Shown here: piece after piece, positions 24,196 to 32,404 of the stretch
Position numbering within the stretch: position 1 is the stretch's first letter
Layout of the letters: each line of letters begins with the position of its first letter
From: Vibrio splendidus 12E03
Lineage (GTDB): Bacteria; Pseudomonadota; Gammaproteobacteria; Enterobacterales; Vibrionaceae
Assembly: GCF_000272105.2 (NCBI RefSeq)
Contig: NZ_AJZD02000035.1
Location: 1 to 33,537 of the forward strand
Direction: 5' to 3'
Length of the DNA: 33,537 nucleotides
Program-made: the position numbers and the translations under genes
The notes under the pieces: model-generated
Database searches by the model: none
What the model saw: the letters and a program-made list of their open reading frames with translations, nothing else
Told to the model about the DNA's origin: nothing

Positions 24196-24651
24196 CTACA
24201 GATGAATATCACGAATCTGCCAAATCATCTTGGCATGGAAATCAGGGGTATTGGTCTCAGGGTTCGCAGAGATTGGGTAAATCAACCAAAACGGGCCTTT
24301 CTCCCTCACAGACATCAACTCACCATTCTTTTTAATCGCAATGATGGGTTCATAGGTATCAAAATCTTCTTTGGGCACCGCAATTTTATAGTCATTCAAT
24401 GCTACGAAAGTAACTTGTGATGATATCGGTAGATCTATATTTTCAAGCACCGTTTGTAACGTCACACCACTATAAACGGTCAGCCCTTCGACCCAAGGCA
24501 AGGTGGTAGTAATTTCTTTTTGAGGAAGTGACAGGAGTTGCTCTCTACTAAAACCATGCTTTTGCCCGGAGTGGTCGAAAACCGTTAACTCTGAGGCTGC
24601 AAAAATCGAAAACGAGCAAAGCCAAAGCATCAACAAGAATACAGTTCTCAT
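24196..24651 (-). CDS. Exported molybdopterin-oxidoreductase-fold protein without a cofactor cysteine
   Basis: The ATG at 24651 follows GGAG and gives 151 residues with a signal peptide ending near IFAAS. The mature part resembles a reduced sulfite-oxidase-type molybdopterin domain (VEGLTVYSGVTLQTVLENI, LNDYKIAVPKEDF, GPFWLIYPI, HAKMIWQIRDI). The cysteine that ligates molybdenum in this family is absent: the only cysteine is inside the signal peptide. It may thus be a non-enzymatic periplasmic binding protein. It is the first gene of an operon with the degenerate GGDEF protein, so a sensory partner role is likely. The family call is by pattern memory and moderate. Confidence 0.72.
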   Translation of the reverse strand: MRTVFLLMLWLCSFSIFAASELTVFDHSGQKHGFSREQLLSLPQKEITTTLPWVEGLTVYSGVTLQTVLENIDLPISSQVTFVALNDYKIAVPKEDFDTYEPIIAIKKNGELMSVREKGPFWLIYPISANPETNTPDFHAKMIWQIRDIHL

Positions 24652-25125
24652 TCTAAACTCCATTTAAAAAGGTCACTAAATTGAGTCTAGTATAAATTGA
24701 CCATTTAACTTGTACCGATACCACTCAGATTGATTGGTATCGATTTATCCCTAAGGCCCCCTACACCTCGCAGTTTTTCAATAGCTTCGCAGTTTCTCTC
24801 TCACTTCTCTGTCGCTTCCATCACCGCTCTCGTTCAGCACTCCCTACCCGCTTGACGTATTCCTTCTCGACCGTCTAGTAACAAAAACTCGTATTTTACT
24901 CTGCGTAAGTAAACCAATAAGCCTTATGAATACGTATCAAACAACAAAATTAACAATAAATATGAGTAAGTAAGTAGCGAGAATGCTGGTTGCTGCATAA
25001 CCTTTAATCGAACGTAAGCAGCTTTAAGAGACTTAATAACGGGTTCCAGTCGTTTCTACTTCACCAGTTGATCTCGTGTATTGATCTTAGAAAGCTTACT
25101 CATTTCATAATCAAGGGAATCGAGA
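24652..25125. other. Divergent region between the signalling and oxidase operons
   Basis: This 474-base region contains an inverted repeat CGATACCA/TGGTATCG (24716-24742) overlapping an FNR-like box, and a TATACT element (24694-24689) that could be the -10 of the minus-strand operon. The promoter of the cytochrome operon should lie in the AT-rich part at about 24880-25100. I see no RNA gene or coding frame. Confidence 0.5.
24730..24743. promoter_or_regulatory. FNR-like box
   Basis: TTGAT-TGGT-ATCGA matches 9 of 10 positions of the TTGAT-N4-ATCAA consensus. It lies about 80 bases upstream of the minus-strand start and about 385 bases upstream of the cytochrome operon, so which gene it would control is unclear. 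Confidence 0.35.
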
Positions 25126-25500
25126 ATGAGTTTGAATATAAAAAAATTTAACCCCATGGCGACACTTTCTACTCTGGTAATGACGCTGGTCATGTTTCCT
25201 GTTTCTGCCGAAGTTAACCAAGAACAATTCGAGTTAGGTAAACAAAAAGCCAAAGTGTGCATGACTTGTCATGGCGCTGATGGCATCTCAACACAAGACC
25301 CCTACCCGAACCTTCGCGGTCAAAAAGTGGGTTATCTCATCTCCTCACTGAAAGATTACCAGACTCGAGAAAGAACCAGTGGCTTAGCGATTCTCATGCA
25401 ACAACAAGCCGACACGCTCTCAGACCAAGACATCCGTGACATTTCCTATTTCTATTCAGTGCTCGGCAACGAAGCAAGCTCGCTTGGCGATTCAAATTAA
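25126..25500 (+). CDS. Small periplasmic monohaem cytochrome c
   Basis: The 124-residue precursor begins at an ATG after AAGGGAA, with a signal peptide ending near VSAEV. There is one haem c site, CMTCH at 45-49, followed by GADGISTQDPYPNLRGQ, as in class I cytochromes of the c5/c553 type. The Met ligand is probably in GLAILMQQQADTLSDQDI. It is the first gene of an operon with cbb3 oxidase subunits, 37 bases before ccoN. It is a plausible electron donor to that oxidase or a link to a dehydrogenase. Haem attachment would use the Ccm system encoded elsewhere. Confidence 0.9.
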   Translation: MSLNIKKFNPMATLSTLVMTLVMFPVSAEVNQEQFELGKQKAKVCMTCHGADGISTQDPYPNLRGQKVGYLISSLKDYQTRERTSGLAILMQQQADTLSDQDIRDISYFYSVLGNEASSLGDSN

Positions 25501-25537
25501 GTCAGCGAATCAAAATATCTAGGCAAGGAGCCTTGTT

Positions 25538-26962
25538 ATGGAACAAGTGACAACGCAATACAGCATTAAGGTCGTGAAGTACTTCATTATCGCATCCTTA
25601 GTGTGGGCGATTGTAGGTATGATCATCGGCGTGATTCTCGCCGCGCAATTATATTGGCCAGTCTTAAACTTTGATTCTCAATATTTCCAATTTGGTCGAC
25701 TGCGTCCGCTACATACCTCTGGAGTAATTTACGGCTTCGTCGTGAATATCTTGATGGGGACGTCTTTATACATTGCCCAGCGAACAGGCCATTGTGACTT
25801 GTTCAATAAAAGCCTTTCATGGATGGTATTTTGGGGCTGGCAATTCATCTTGTTACTTGCGGTCATTTCGTTACCCGCAGGACACACCAGCTCAAAAGAG
25901 TATGCGGAGCTTGAATGGCCAATCGACTTAATGATTGTGCTGGTTTGGGTGCTGTATGCGGTGTTGTTCTTTGGCACCCTTGCTAAGCGTAAGGTCAGCC
26001 ATATCTTCGTGGCTAACTGGTTCTTTGCTGCTTTCATCATCGTCGTTGCAATGATTTTCATCGTGAACAACCTCGCGATGCCTGTGTTGGCGATGAAGTC
26101 TTACTCTGTGTTTGCAGGCGCTCAAGATGCGATTGTTCAGTGGTGGTGGGGACATAATGCCGTCGGCTTCTTGCTGACTGCTGGTGTGATTGGTATGAAT
26201 TACTATTTCATACCCAAAGCAGCGGATCGACCTATCTATTCGTACCGTTTGTCTGTGATCCATTTCTGGGGCTTGGTCGGCTTTTACACGTGGGCCGGAA
26301 CGCACCATTTGGTTTACTCTTCCGTTCCTATCTGGATTCAGAACATCGGCATCGTAATGTCTTTGATCCTGTGGCTCCCTTCTTGGGCGGGCGCGTTCAA
26401 TAGTGCAATGACCCTCCTACAAAACAAAGAAAAGCTGAAGTCCGACTACATTCTTTTATTCTTTTTCTCAGCGATTCTTTACTACTGCTTAGCAACATTC
26501 GAAGGTCCGTTACTCGCTATTCGCTGGTTCAACATGGTGGCACACAACACCGAATGGATCATAGGACACGTCCATTCCGCGGCTCTCGGATGGGTTGGAA
26601 TGTCAGGGATAGCGGTTTTTTACTACTTCATTCCACGCTTATGGGGCCAAACCGATCTATGGTCACGACGACTGATTAAATGGCACTTTTGGCTTGCTCA
26701 TGCTGGCGTCGCCATCTATGCAATAGCACTATGGATCGCAGGCATCGGCGAGGGGTATATGTGGCTCGCTCAAAATGAAAATGGCGAACTGATTTACAGT
26801 TTTGTAGAAGCTATGGACTTTAAAGCACCTTGGCTATTCATGCGTTTCTTTGGTGGTGCGCTGTTTGTACTTGGATTGTTCTTAATGGCTTTCAACTTGT
26901 ACAAAACGGTTCGTATGCCCGCAGTACATGATGCTAAACACACCGTTAATGAGGGGGCTTAA
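25538..26962 (+). CDS. ccoN: cbb3-type cytochrome oxidase subunit I (CcoN)
   Basis: The 474-residue catalytic subunit has about twelve helices and reduces oxygen to water while pumping protons. All metal and haem ligands are in register with the P. stutzeri enzyme: His59 and His346 for low-spin haem b, His344 for haem b3, and His206, His256 and His257 for CuB. Tyr250, the cross-linked tyrosine, is in FYTWAGTHHL. The conserved TFEGP glutamate is also present. AAGGAG precedes the ATG. The usual Pro before the CuB His pair is Thr. The enzyme should be active with high oxygen affinity. It is likely a second, non-canonical oxidase beside the standard ccoNOQP of vibrios. Confidence 0.95.
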   Translation: MEQVTTQYSIKVVKYFIIASLVWAIVGMIIGVILAAQLYWPVLNFDSQYFQFGRLRPLHTSGVIYGFVVNILMGTSLYIAQRTGHCDLFNKSLSWMVFWGWQFILLLAVISLPAGHTSSKEYAELEWPIDLMIVLVWVLYAVLFFGTLAKRKVSHIFVANWFFAAFIIVVAMIFIVNNLAMPVLAMKSYSVFAGAQDAIVQWWWGHNAVGFLLTAGVIGMNYYFIPKAADRPIYSYRLSVIHFWGLVGFYTWAGTHHLVYSSVPIWIQNIGIVMSLILWLPSWAGAFNSAMTLLQNKEKLKSDYILLFFFSAILYYCLATFEGPLLAIRWFNMVAHNTEWIIGHVHSAALGWVGMSGIAVFYYFIPRLWGQTDLWSRRLIKWHFWLAHAGVAIYAIALWIAGIGEGYMWLAQNENGELIYSFVEAMDFKAPWLFMRFFGGALFVLGLFLMAFNLYKTVRMPAVHDAKHTVNEGA

Positions 26963-27577
26963 ATGATGAGTAAAGACTTTACACATTCAATCGTCATTTT
27001 AATTTTGACCACTGTTGTCGTGGCCTCCTTCTCTTTATTGGTCTGGGTAATGCCAAGCATTGTCCGTGGAGATGATATTGCCAAAGGCAGCTTAGCGATG
27101 CCACTCACACCGATAGAGTTAGCTGGCCGAGACATCTACATCAGTGAAGGCTGCCATGTTTGTCACACACAAATGGTTCGCCCTCTAGAGCCAGAAGTGA
27201 AGCGTAATGGTCGCCCCAACCAAGAAGCAGACGATATCTATGAGTTTCCTAACTTGTGGGGCTCTAAACGTACTGGCCCTGATCTCACTAATTTAGGTAG
27301 AAAGTATTCTGACCAATGGCATGTTATTCACTTAATTGATCCTCGAAAAGTCGTTCCTACATCGATCATGCCCTCTTACCCGTGGCTATTTGAGCAGACT
27401 CTGACTGGCGATGATATTAGCGCCAAAATGGAAGTGTTACGTACCTTAGGTGTGCCTTATACCGATCAAGAAATTGGTGACGCCCGATTGCAAGTAAGAG
27501 GCAAAACCAAAGGTGAAGCGCTGATTCGCTATTTACAAAGCCTGGGTAAAGATACGTCACAGGAGGTATCACAATGA
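26963..27577 (+). CDS. ccoO: cbb3-type oxidase subunit II (CcoO)
   Basis: The 204-residue monohaem cytochrome has one N-terminal anchor helix (about 9-31) and a periplasmic domain. The haem site is EGCHVCHTQMVRP, with the CXXCH at 64-68. The CcoO motifs WGSKRTGPDLTNLGRKYSDQ and the Met-ligand region PTSIMPSYPWL are complete. The start directly follows the ccoN stop with a GAGGGGG site; a second ATG is next to the first. It passes electrons from CcoP to the low-spin haem of CcoN. The last four bases overlap the ccoP-like gene (ATGA), showing translational coupling and leaving no room for a ccoQ gene. Confidence 0.95.
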   Translation: MMSKDFTHSIVILILTTVVVASFSLLVWVMPSIVRGDDIAKGSLAMPLTPIELAGRDIYISEGCHVCHTQMVRPLEPEVKRNGRPNQEADDIYEFPNLWGSKRTGPDLTNLGRKYSDQWHVIHLIDPRKVVPTSIMPSYPWLFEQTLTGDDISAKMEVLRTLGVPYTDQEIGDARLQVRGKTKGEALIRYLQSLGKDTSQEVSQ

Positions 27578-29730
27578 GCACATTCTGGAATCTATGGGCG
27601 GTACTCTTAACCTTAATATTCTTTATTCTGATGGTGTCTGTTGTCGTTAAATACTGGCGTAGCAATCACAAGGCCGATCACGACCACACCATTGGCACCT
27701 TTGATGGTATTGAAGAGAAAGATGCGCCTCCACCTAAGCTGTTGTTTGTAAGCTATGCGGTCGCATTTCTTTTGTCTGCTGGTTATTTGGTGCTCTACCC
27801 CGGGCTTGGCGAATGGGAAGGATTAGTCGATTGGGAACAAAGCGATGATAAGCTCAGTTCACCATCCACCACTCTCAATGAACAATTCTCTCAAACCAGT
27901 GAAACCACGTTACAAGGATTAGCAGCAGTCCCAGAGATCGTCAATAGCGGTAAGATCTTGTTCCAAACTCACTGTGCGGCCTGCCACCGAGATAATGCTC
28001 AGGGACAAAAGCACTTCCCTAACCTGATAGACCAAGAGTGGCTGTACGGTGGCAGTGATGAAGCTGTTATTCATTCGATCGCCAAAGGTCGGAACGGTGC
28101 TATGCCAGGTTGGAGCGAAATCATGCGCCCCGATGAAGTGGCTAAGGTTTCTTACTACCTAGCGTCTCTCAACCAACGCCATACCGATGTTCCAGAAGTA
28201 AAAGTTAAAGTCGGCAAAGAGCTGTTTGTAAAATACTGCTCGTCTTGTCACGCTGATGGTTCTGTTGCGAACCCAGCGATTGGCGTACCTGATCTTTCAG
28301 ACGACATCTGGCTTCATGGCGGCAGTATTGAAGAGATTCAGCACACCATCAATTACGGTTTGAACAACCTAATGCCTGCGTTTGATGAGCAGCTCACCGA
28401 GAACGAAATACTCGCGCTTGGGGCTTATATCCGACACGCTGGTGAAGTGGAGCAACAAAGGCTCGCGAGTTTGAAAGCATCATCTGTTGGGCGCGGAGAA
28501 TATCTCGCTTACGCCGGTGACTGTGTGGCTTGTCATAGTGCAGAAGGTGGCGAACCCTTTGCTGGCGGCCTGCCCTTTGTCACCCCTTTCGGTACCGTGT
28601 ATTCAACCAACATAACTCCACACACCACCGAAGGGATTGGGACTTATGACTTTGATGACTTCCGAGCCGCGTTAGTTGCAGGTAAAGGTAAGAATGGTTA
28701 CCTGTACCCTGCAATGCCTTACACCTCTTATCAATACCTCACCGACCAAGACATGGTCGATTTGTGGGAATACATGCAGTCAATCACCGCCGTGCCACGA
28801 CGCAATGATGACAACAGCATGATGTTTCCATCCAACATTCGCTTAGGTTTGCTTGGCTGGAACATCGTATTCATGGATACTGACCCTATTGATTACGAAG
28901 TACCAGAGGAGCTTAAAGGAGAAATTGAGGATGTCGATAAGTGGCAACAAGGCAAATATTGGGTCGCAGGACTTGGTCACTGTTCGGAGTGCCATACGCC
29001 ACGAAACATTGCTCAAGCTCTGATACCTGAACGTATTTTCCAAGGTAACTTGATCGACGGTTGGAACGCGCCCGATATCACAGCTAATGAGCTCTATGTC
29101 GATGGTTGGGATGAAGCAACACTCACCGACTTTTTACACACAGGACATTCAGACAAAGGCACCGCTTTTGCAGGTATGGCAGATGTAGTAAAAAACAGCC
29201 TAAGCTTGATGACGCGTGAAGATGTTGAATCGATGTCTTATTACCTACTCAGCGGAGACGTCAACAACACCATTGCTAGTGACGCAGTTCCGTTACAACC
29301 TAAAGGGTTTGATGAGGCCGCGTATAACAGTGAAATCTACGCCACATATCGTCAAACCTGTGGGGCGTGTCATGGTGACGATGGTAAAGGTCGCGACCCT
29401 ATCGCCCCTACTCTGTTGAACAACGGTATCATCATGCACAGCGACCCATTCAACACCATTGCGGTAACCGTTCGCGGCTTGCAACCTACTTACCTCGACA
29501 AGGATAGAAACTTCATGCCAATGGCGAGTTTTGAGGATGTATTGTCAGATCAACGCTTGGCTGAGTTAATCACGTTTGTGCGTTCAAACCTTGGCGACCG
29601 CAACGAACCCGTCACAGCTGAGCATGTTAGAGAGGTAAGAGAAACACTTGAAGCAGCAGGTTATGCGGGCGGCCTACATACCACGCCAGACATGTATGAC
29701 CGAAGAGACAACACCATCAATATCCGGTAA
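27574..29730 (+). CDS. ccoP: Pentahaem CcoP: cbb3 subunit III fused to a three-haem dehydrogenase cytochrome
   Basis: The 718-residue protein starts as CcoP: a helix at 5-28, the linker TFDGIEEKDAPPPKLLF, a second helix and the PGLGEWEG turn, then two cytochrome c domains with CXXCH at 134 and 222. Normal CcoP ends near 300 residues. Here a second part follows with CXXCH at 317, 470 and 596. It carries the pattern GRGEYLAYAGDCVACH, FVTPFGTVYSTNITP and LYPAMPYTSY of the three-haem cytochrome subunit of membrane alcohol or gluconate dehydrogenases. The fused chain could take electrons directly from a periplasmic dehydrogenase into the oxidase. No dehydrogenase gene is adjacent. The reading frame is intact and a terminator follows. 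Confidence 0.9.
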   Translation: MSTFWNLWAVLLTLIFFILMVSVVVKYWRSNHKADHDHTIGTFDGIEEKDAPPPKLLFVSYAVAFLLSAGYLVLYPGLGEWEGLVDWEQSDDKLSSPSTTLNEQFSQTSETTLQGLAAVPEIVNSGKILFQTHCAACHRDNAQGQKHFPNLIDQEWLYGGSDEAVIHSIAKGRNGAMPGWSEIMRPDEVAKVSYYLASLNQRHTDVPEVKVKVGKELFVKYCSSCHADGSVANPAIGVPDLSDDIWLHGGSIEEIQHTINYGLNNLMPAFDEQLTENEILALGAYIRHAGEVEQQRLASLKASSVGRGEYLAYAGDCVACHSAEGGEPFAGGLPFVTPFGTVYSTNITPHTTEGIGTYDFDDFRAALVAGKGKNGYLYPAMPYTSYQYLTDQDMVDLWEYMQSITAVPRRNDDNSMMFPSNIRLGLLGWNIVFMDTDPIDYEVPEELKGEIEDVDKWQQGKYWVAGLGHCSECHTPRNIAQALIPERIFQGNLIDGWNAPDITANELYVDGWDEATLTDFLHTGHSDKGTAFAGMADVVKNSLSLMTREDVESMSYYLLSGDVNNTIASDAVPLQPKGFDEAAYNSEIYATYRQTCGACHGDDGKGRDPIAPTLLNNGIIMHSDPFNTIAVTVRGLQPTYLDKDRNFMPMASFEDVLSDQRLAELITFVRSNLGDRNEPVTAEHVREVRETLEAAGYAGGLHTTPDMYDRRDNTINIR

Positions 29731-29770
29731 CAGGCAAATTGCTTGAAAAGTGAATTGTAATAAACCAAAG

Positions 29771-29795
29771 GGAGACCACTGTGTCTCCTTTTCTT
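29771..29795 (+). terminator. Rho-independent terminator of the oxidase operon
   Basis: GGAGAC and GTCTCC pair around a 6-base loop and are followed by TTTTCTTTT. Confidence 0.82.
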
Positions 29796-29957
29796 TTGTC
29801 CAAACACAAGCTTTCGACGCTTTGCCAAACAACACAATTGTAACTAACTGATTACACAATTAAGCAGAGCTGCACATAATGCGATCAACCTCGCAGAACA
29901 AAGATGACACCAAGTGCATAATATGCAAAATTTTCTAAAGATGTACTAAGGACAGTT

Positions 29958-30185
29958 ATGGATACAACTACACTCATCTACGATACGTTGGAAGGCCTGT
30001 CGAGCGCAAAGCCACAGCAACACGCTCAAATCCGCCAAAATCTATATAACCAATTAGATTTATCATTTGAGAAGCAGTTGGCTTTGTATTCATCAGTTCT
30101 TGGTCCAGCAAGTGCTGGTAGATTGACCGATTTGGATAGTGCAGTGATGTCTGCACGCAAGATTGTTGGCCTAGAAAACAGCTAA
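29958..30185 (+). CDS. Small hypothetical protein
   Basis: The 75-residue soluble product begins at an ATG after AAGGA. It is rich in Ala, Leu, Gln and Ser and predicted mostly helical, with no signal peptide, membrane segment, cysteine or known motif. It has its own terminator and a likely promoter in the AT-rich 220 bases upstream (TGCATAATATGCAAAATT). I do not recognise a family; small proteins of this kind are common in vibrios. Confidence 0.65.
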   Translation: MDTTTLIYDTLEGLSSAKPQQHAQIRQNLYNQLDLSFEKQLALYSSVLGPASAGRLTDLDSAVMSARKIVGLENS

Positions 30186-30210
30186 TCAATCTTCAACCTA
30201 TCTCAACTTT

Positions 30211-30237
30211 AACGCTGCCATCGTGCAGCGTTTTTTT
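30211..30237 (+). terminator. Rho-independent terminator of the 75-residue protein gene
   Basis: AACGCTGC and GCAGCGTT pair perfectly around CATCGT and lead into seven T residues. Confidence 0.92.
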
Positions 30238-30429
30238 ATGGACGCTATTTACGATAAGTAAGGTTGGTTACGATAAACGCGGTTAAGAAGATAAGTGCAG
30301 TTGGGTCTGTTTTTCAAGTTACACGCATTCTCATTTGGTTAATCTTATGTTCCATTTTTAACAGGTGTGTAACCACAATAATGGCGCTAATGTTAGTAGC
30401 ACGTTAACCACACATCGGATGGAAGAATC

Positions 30430-30612
30430 ATGAGAGTACTTATTGAATATACACAGACAGGCAAATACCGTGATCATGCGTGGGAAGCATTAACGATTCG
30501 TTCAAAAGGCGAAATTCAAGCTGTGACTCCCTCTTATGCGGCTCAGCTTATCGAACAGAACCGCGCCAGCTTATCGACCACTGAAAATCAAGATATCGTC
30601 ATCCAACCTTAA
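30430..30612 (+). CDS. Small hypothetical protein
   Basis: The 60-residue product starts at ATG 30430 after GGAAG. It opens with a short beta strand (MRVLIEYTQTGKY) and then a helix-rich part (SYAAQLIEQNRASL). There is no signal peptide, membrane segment or cysteine. The gene has its own terminator at 30670-30695. No family is recognised, and function is unknown. The coding call rests on a good ribosome binding site, a complete frame and flanking terminators. Confidence 0.6.
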   Translation: MRVLIEYTQTGKYRDHAWEALTIRSKGEIQAVTPSYAAQLIEQNRASLSTTENQDIVIQP

Positions 30613-30669
30613 TGGCTTCAAGGGCTACCCCTCCTAGTTCCTTAAATCGAATAGTTCGATGACATAAAA

Positions 30670-30695
30670 AAAACGCTGCACGGATGCAGCGTTTT
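30670..30695. terminator. Bidirectional rho-independent terminator
   Basis: AAAACGCTGC and GCAGCGTTTT pair perfectly around ACGGAT, with an A-run before and a T-run after. It serves the convergent small gene (+) and hydrolase gene (-). Its stem is the same as that at 30211-30232, with a different loop. Confidence 0.92.
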
Positions 30696-30780
30696 CTTGT
30701 TTTTGACGTATATTGTCTCTAACGTAAGAGCTTCTAACATAGATAGCTTCTAACGTAGATAATCTACGCTAATAATTTGA

Positions 30781-32073
30781 TTATTTTGGCAAATTTTCTA
30801 ACGCTTCAACCATCGTCATTAACTTATCGACAATTCTCTCGCCGTCTACTCGCAAGCCATTGTGTTCATACTCATTGGTGATCCACGCTTTCGAGTTTGG
30901 AATGTTCTCCAATGTTTCACGGCTATAATCCAACTCAACGTACATGTCATCTGCATAAACTGCACACGCCATTGGCACGGTATTCTTGCTCAACTGTTCT
31001 GCATTGTACAAAGAGCCCCAATCCGACTTTTCAGCCAATAAATTGGCCGCTTCACGCAATGGCTTCAACGTTTCTAGTTGGTCGAACATCCATGGGTAAA
31101 CCATTTCTCCGGTAAACCAGAACTCACTACCCGATTGGTAGTTAAAGTGTGGATACTGCTCGCGTACTCGGTGTGCAGACCAGTTAGACGCTGCACCTTG
31201 GCAGTAAATCGATTCATGTAAGATTGCGTAAATTGGGTTCGTTAGGTAGCCCTGCTCTTGCTGCATTTGATTTAAGAAGCTGTAGCTCAACTGTTTTTGA
31301 CCATTCACTTCAACAAACGCACTCTCTAGTGTGAAGTACATCGGCAGGTTCGCTTCGCCACCACCAAGGCTAATACCAATCAACTGGAACTGTTCAACCG
31401 TAAACACCTGACCGTTTGGCAACTTCACATCGTTGTTCAGCAGGTAATCAGAGATCTCACGACACATCGCTTGTGCTTGTGGGAACTGAGCAAAGAAGGC
31501 TCTGTTCTTGTCTTCTACACGCTTGTAAGTCGCACGATAAACATCGTCAGCTTCGCGTTCAATAGAAGGAATGCCGCCCGTCACATAACAACGCTGCAAG
31601 CTCTGTGGGAACAGCGACAAGTAACTCAGAGTACAGAAACCACCAAAGCTCTGGCCAATCGTCGACCATTGTTTAATACCAAACTGTTCACGAATCGCTT
31701 CTGCATCACGAACAATGTTGTCCGCTCTGAAGTGCGTTAAGTATTCAGCTTGTTGCTCTGGAGAAAGGTGCGCCAAGGTTTCATGGCTAATTGCCGTGCT
31801 GTTACCTGTACCACGTTGGTCTAGCAGCAAAACACGGTAGTTTTGTAATGCTCGCTTTAACCAACCCGATTGGCCGCTCACTCGTGGAGAAGGAAAACCT
31901 GGGCCGCCCTGAAAGTAGATAAGCCACGGCAGTTCTTGCGTATCTTTAGCGAGATCAACTAGCTCACGCGCGAAGACTTGGATCTGTTGTCCATCTTTTG
32001 CTTGGTAATCCAGTGGCAACTCAAAAGAGTGCTGACGATACAGGGTGGTTCCATCAATAAAGTTAGCTTGCAC
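30781..32073 (-). CDS. S33 prolyl-aminopeptidase-like alpha/beta hydrolase
   Basis: The 430-residue cytoplasmic hydrolase starts at GTG 32073 behind AAGGA. Peptidase S33 features are clear: the oxyanion motif FQGGPGFPSPR, the LLLDQRGTGNST stretch, the nucleophile Ser142 in GQSFGGF, and the candidate acid and base residues in ADDMYVELDYS and EYEHNGLR. The length and insertion pattern match the larger proline iminopeptidase group that removes N-terminal proline from peptides (EC 3.4.11.5). Other ester or amide substrates remain possible. It is monocistronic and ends at a bidirectional terminator. Confidence 0.9.
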   Translation of the reverse strand: MQANFIDGTTLYRQHSFELPLDYQAKDGQQIQVFARELVDLAKDTQELPWLIYFQGGPGFPSPRVSGQSGWLKRALQNYRVLLLDQRGTGNSTAISHETLAHLSPEQQAEYLTHFRADNIVRDAEAIREQFGIKQWSTIGQSFGGFCTLSYLSLFPQSLQRCYVTGGIPSIEREADDVYRATYKRVEDKNRAFFAQFPQAQAMCREISDYLLNNDVKLPNGQVFTVEQFQLIGISLGGGEANLPMYFTLESAFVEVNGQKQLSYSFLNQMQQEQGYLTNPIYAILHESIYCQGAASNWSAHRVREQYPHFNYQSGSEFWFTGEMVYPWMFDQLETLKPLREAANLLAEKSDWGSLYNAEQLSKNTVPMACAVYADDMYVELDYSRETLENIPNSKAWITNEYEHNGLRVDGERIVDKLMTMVEALENLPK

Positions 32074-32404
32074 GCTTCATTCCTTTTTATCTGATTCTAA
32101 TGTCATCGGTACGAATAAAAGTGGCGCCCTATGGCACTCATAGTAAGCAAGATACGCATACTAGCTTGTAAAAGAAACCGTTTGTTTAACCTGAATGTGA
32201 AGGTGCTTCATCTAATTGCTCAATTGGTCTTCAACGCGTAACAACTTGTTTCAAAAGCGAAGGTTTAAGGGTGATCTATTGGTGGGAAGAAACGAAAATG
32301 GAAAACAAATAAAAAGAGCTTAACGAGGTGAGGATACGTTAAGCTCTTTGGTTTTATCTGTTGTCGGTTCTATCTGTTATAGAAAGTGCTATCGATACAC
32401 TACG
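32074..32404. other. Intergenic region upstream of the hydrolase gene
   Basis: This 331-base region contains the DUF3726 operon terminator at its right end and the hydrolase promoter at its left. A small CTATG/CATAG inverted repeat near 32130 is probably chance. I see no gene. Confidence 0.6.
32313..32349 (-). terminator. Rho-independent terminator of the DUF3726 operon
   Basis: AAAGAGCTTAACG and CGTTAAGCTCTTT form a perfect 13-base-pair stem around an 11-base loop. On the minus strand it runs into TTTTTATTT, about 55 bases past the DUF3726 stop. Confidence 0.92.

Noticed and set aside
25071..25089. TTGATCTCGTGTATTGAT as an FNR box near the cytochrome operon
   Set aside because: The two halves are direct rather than inverted and the spacing is wrong.
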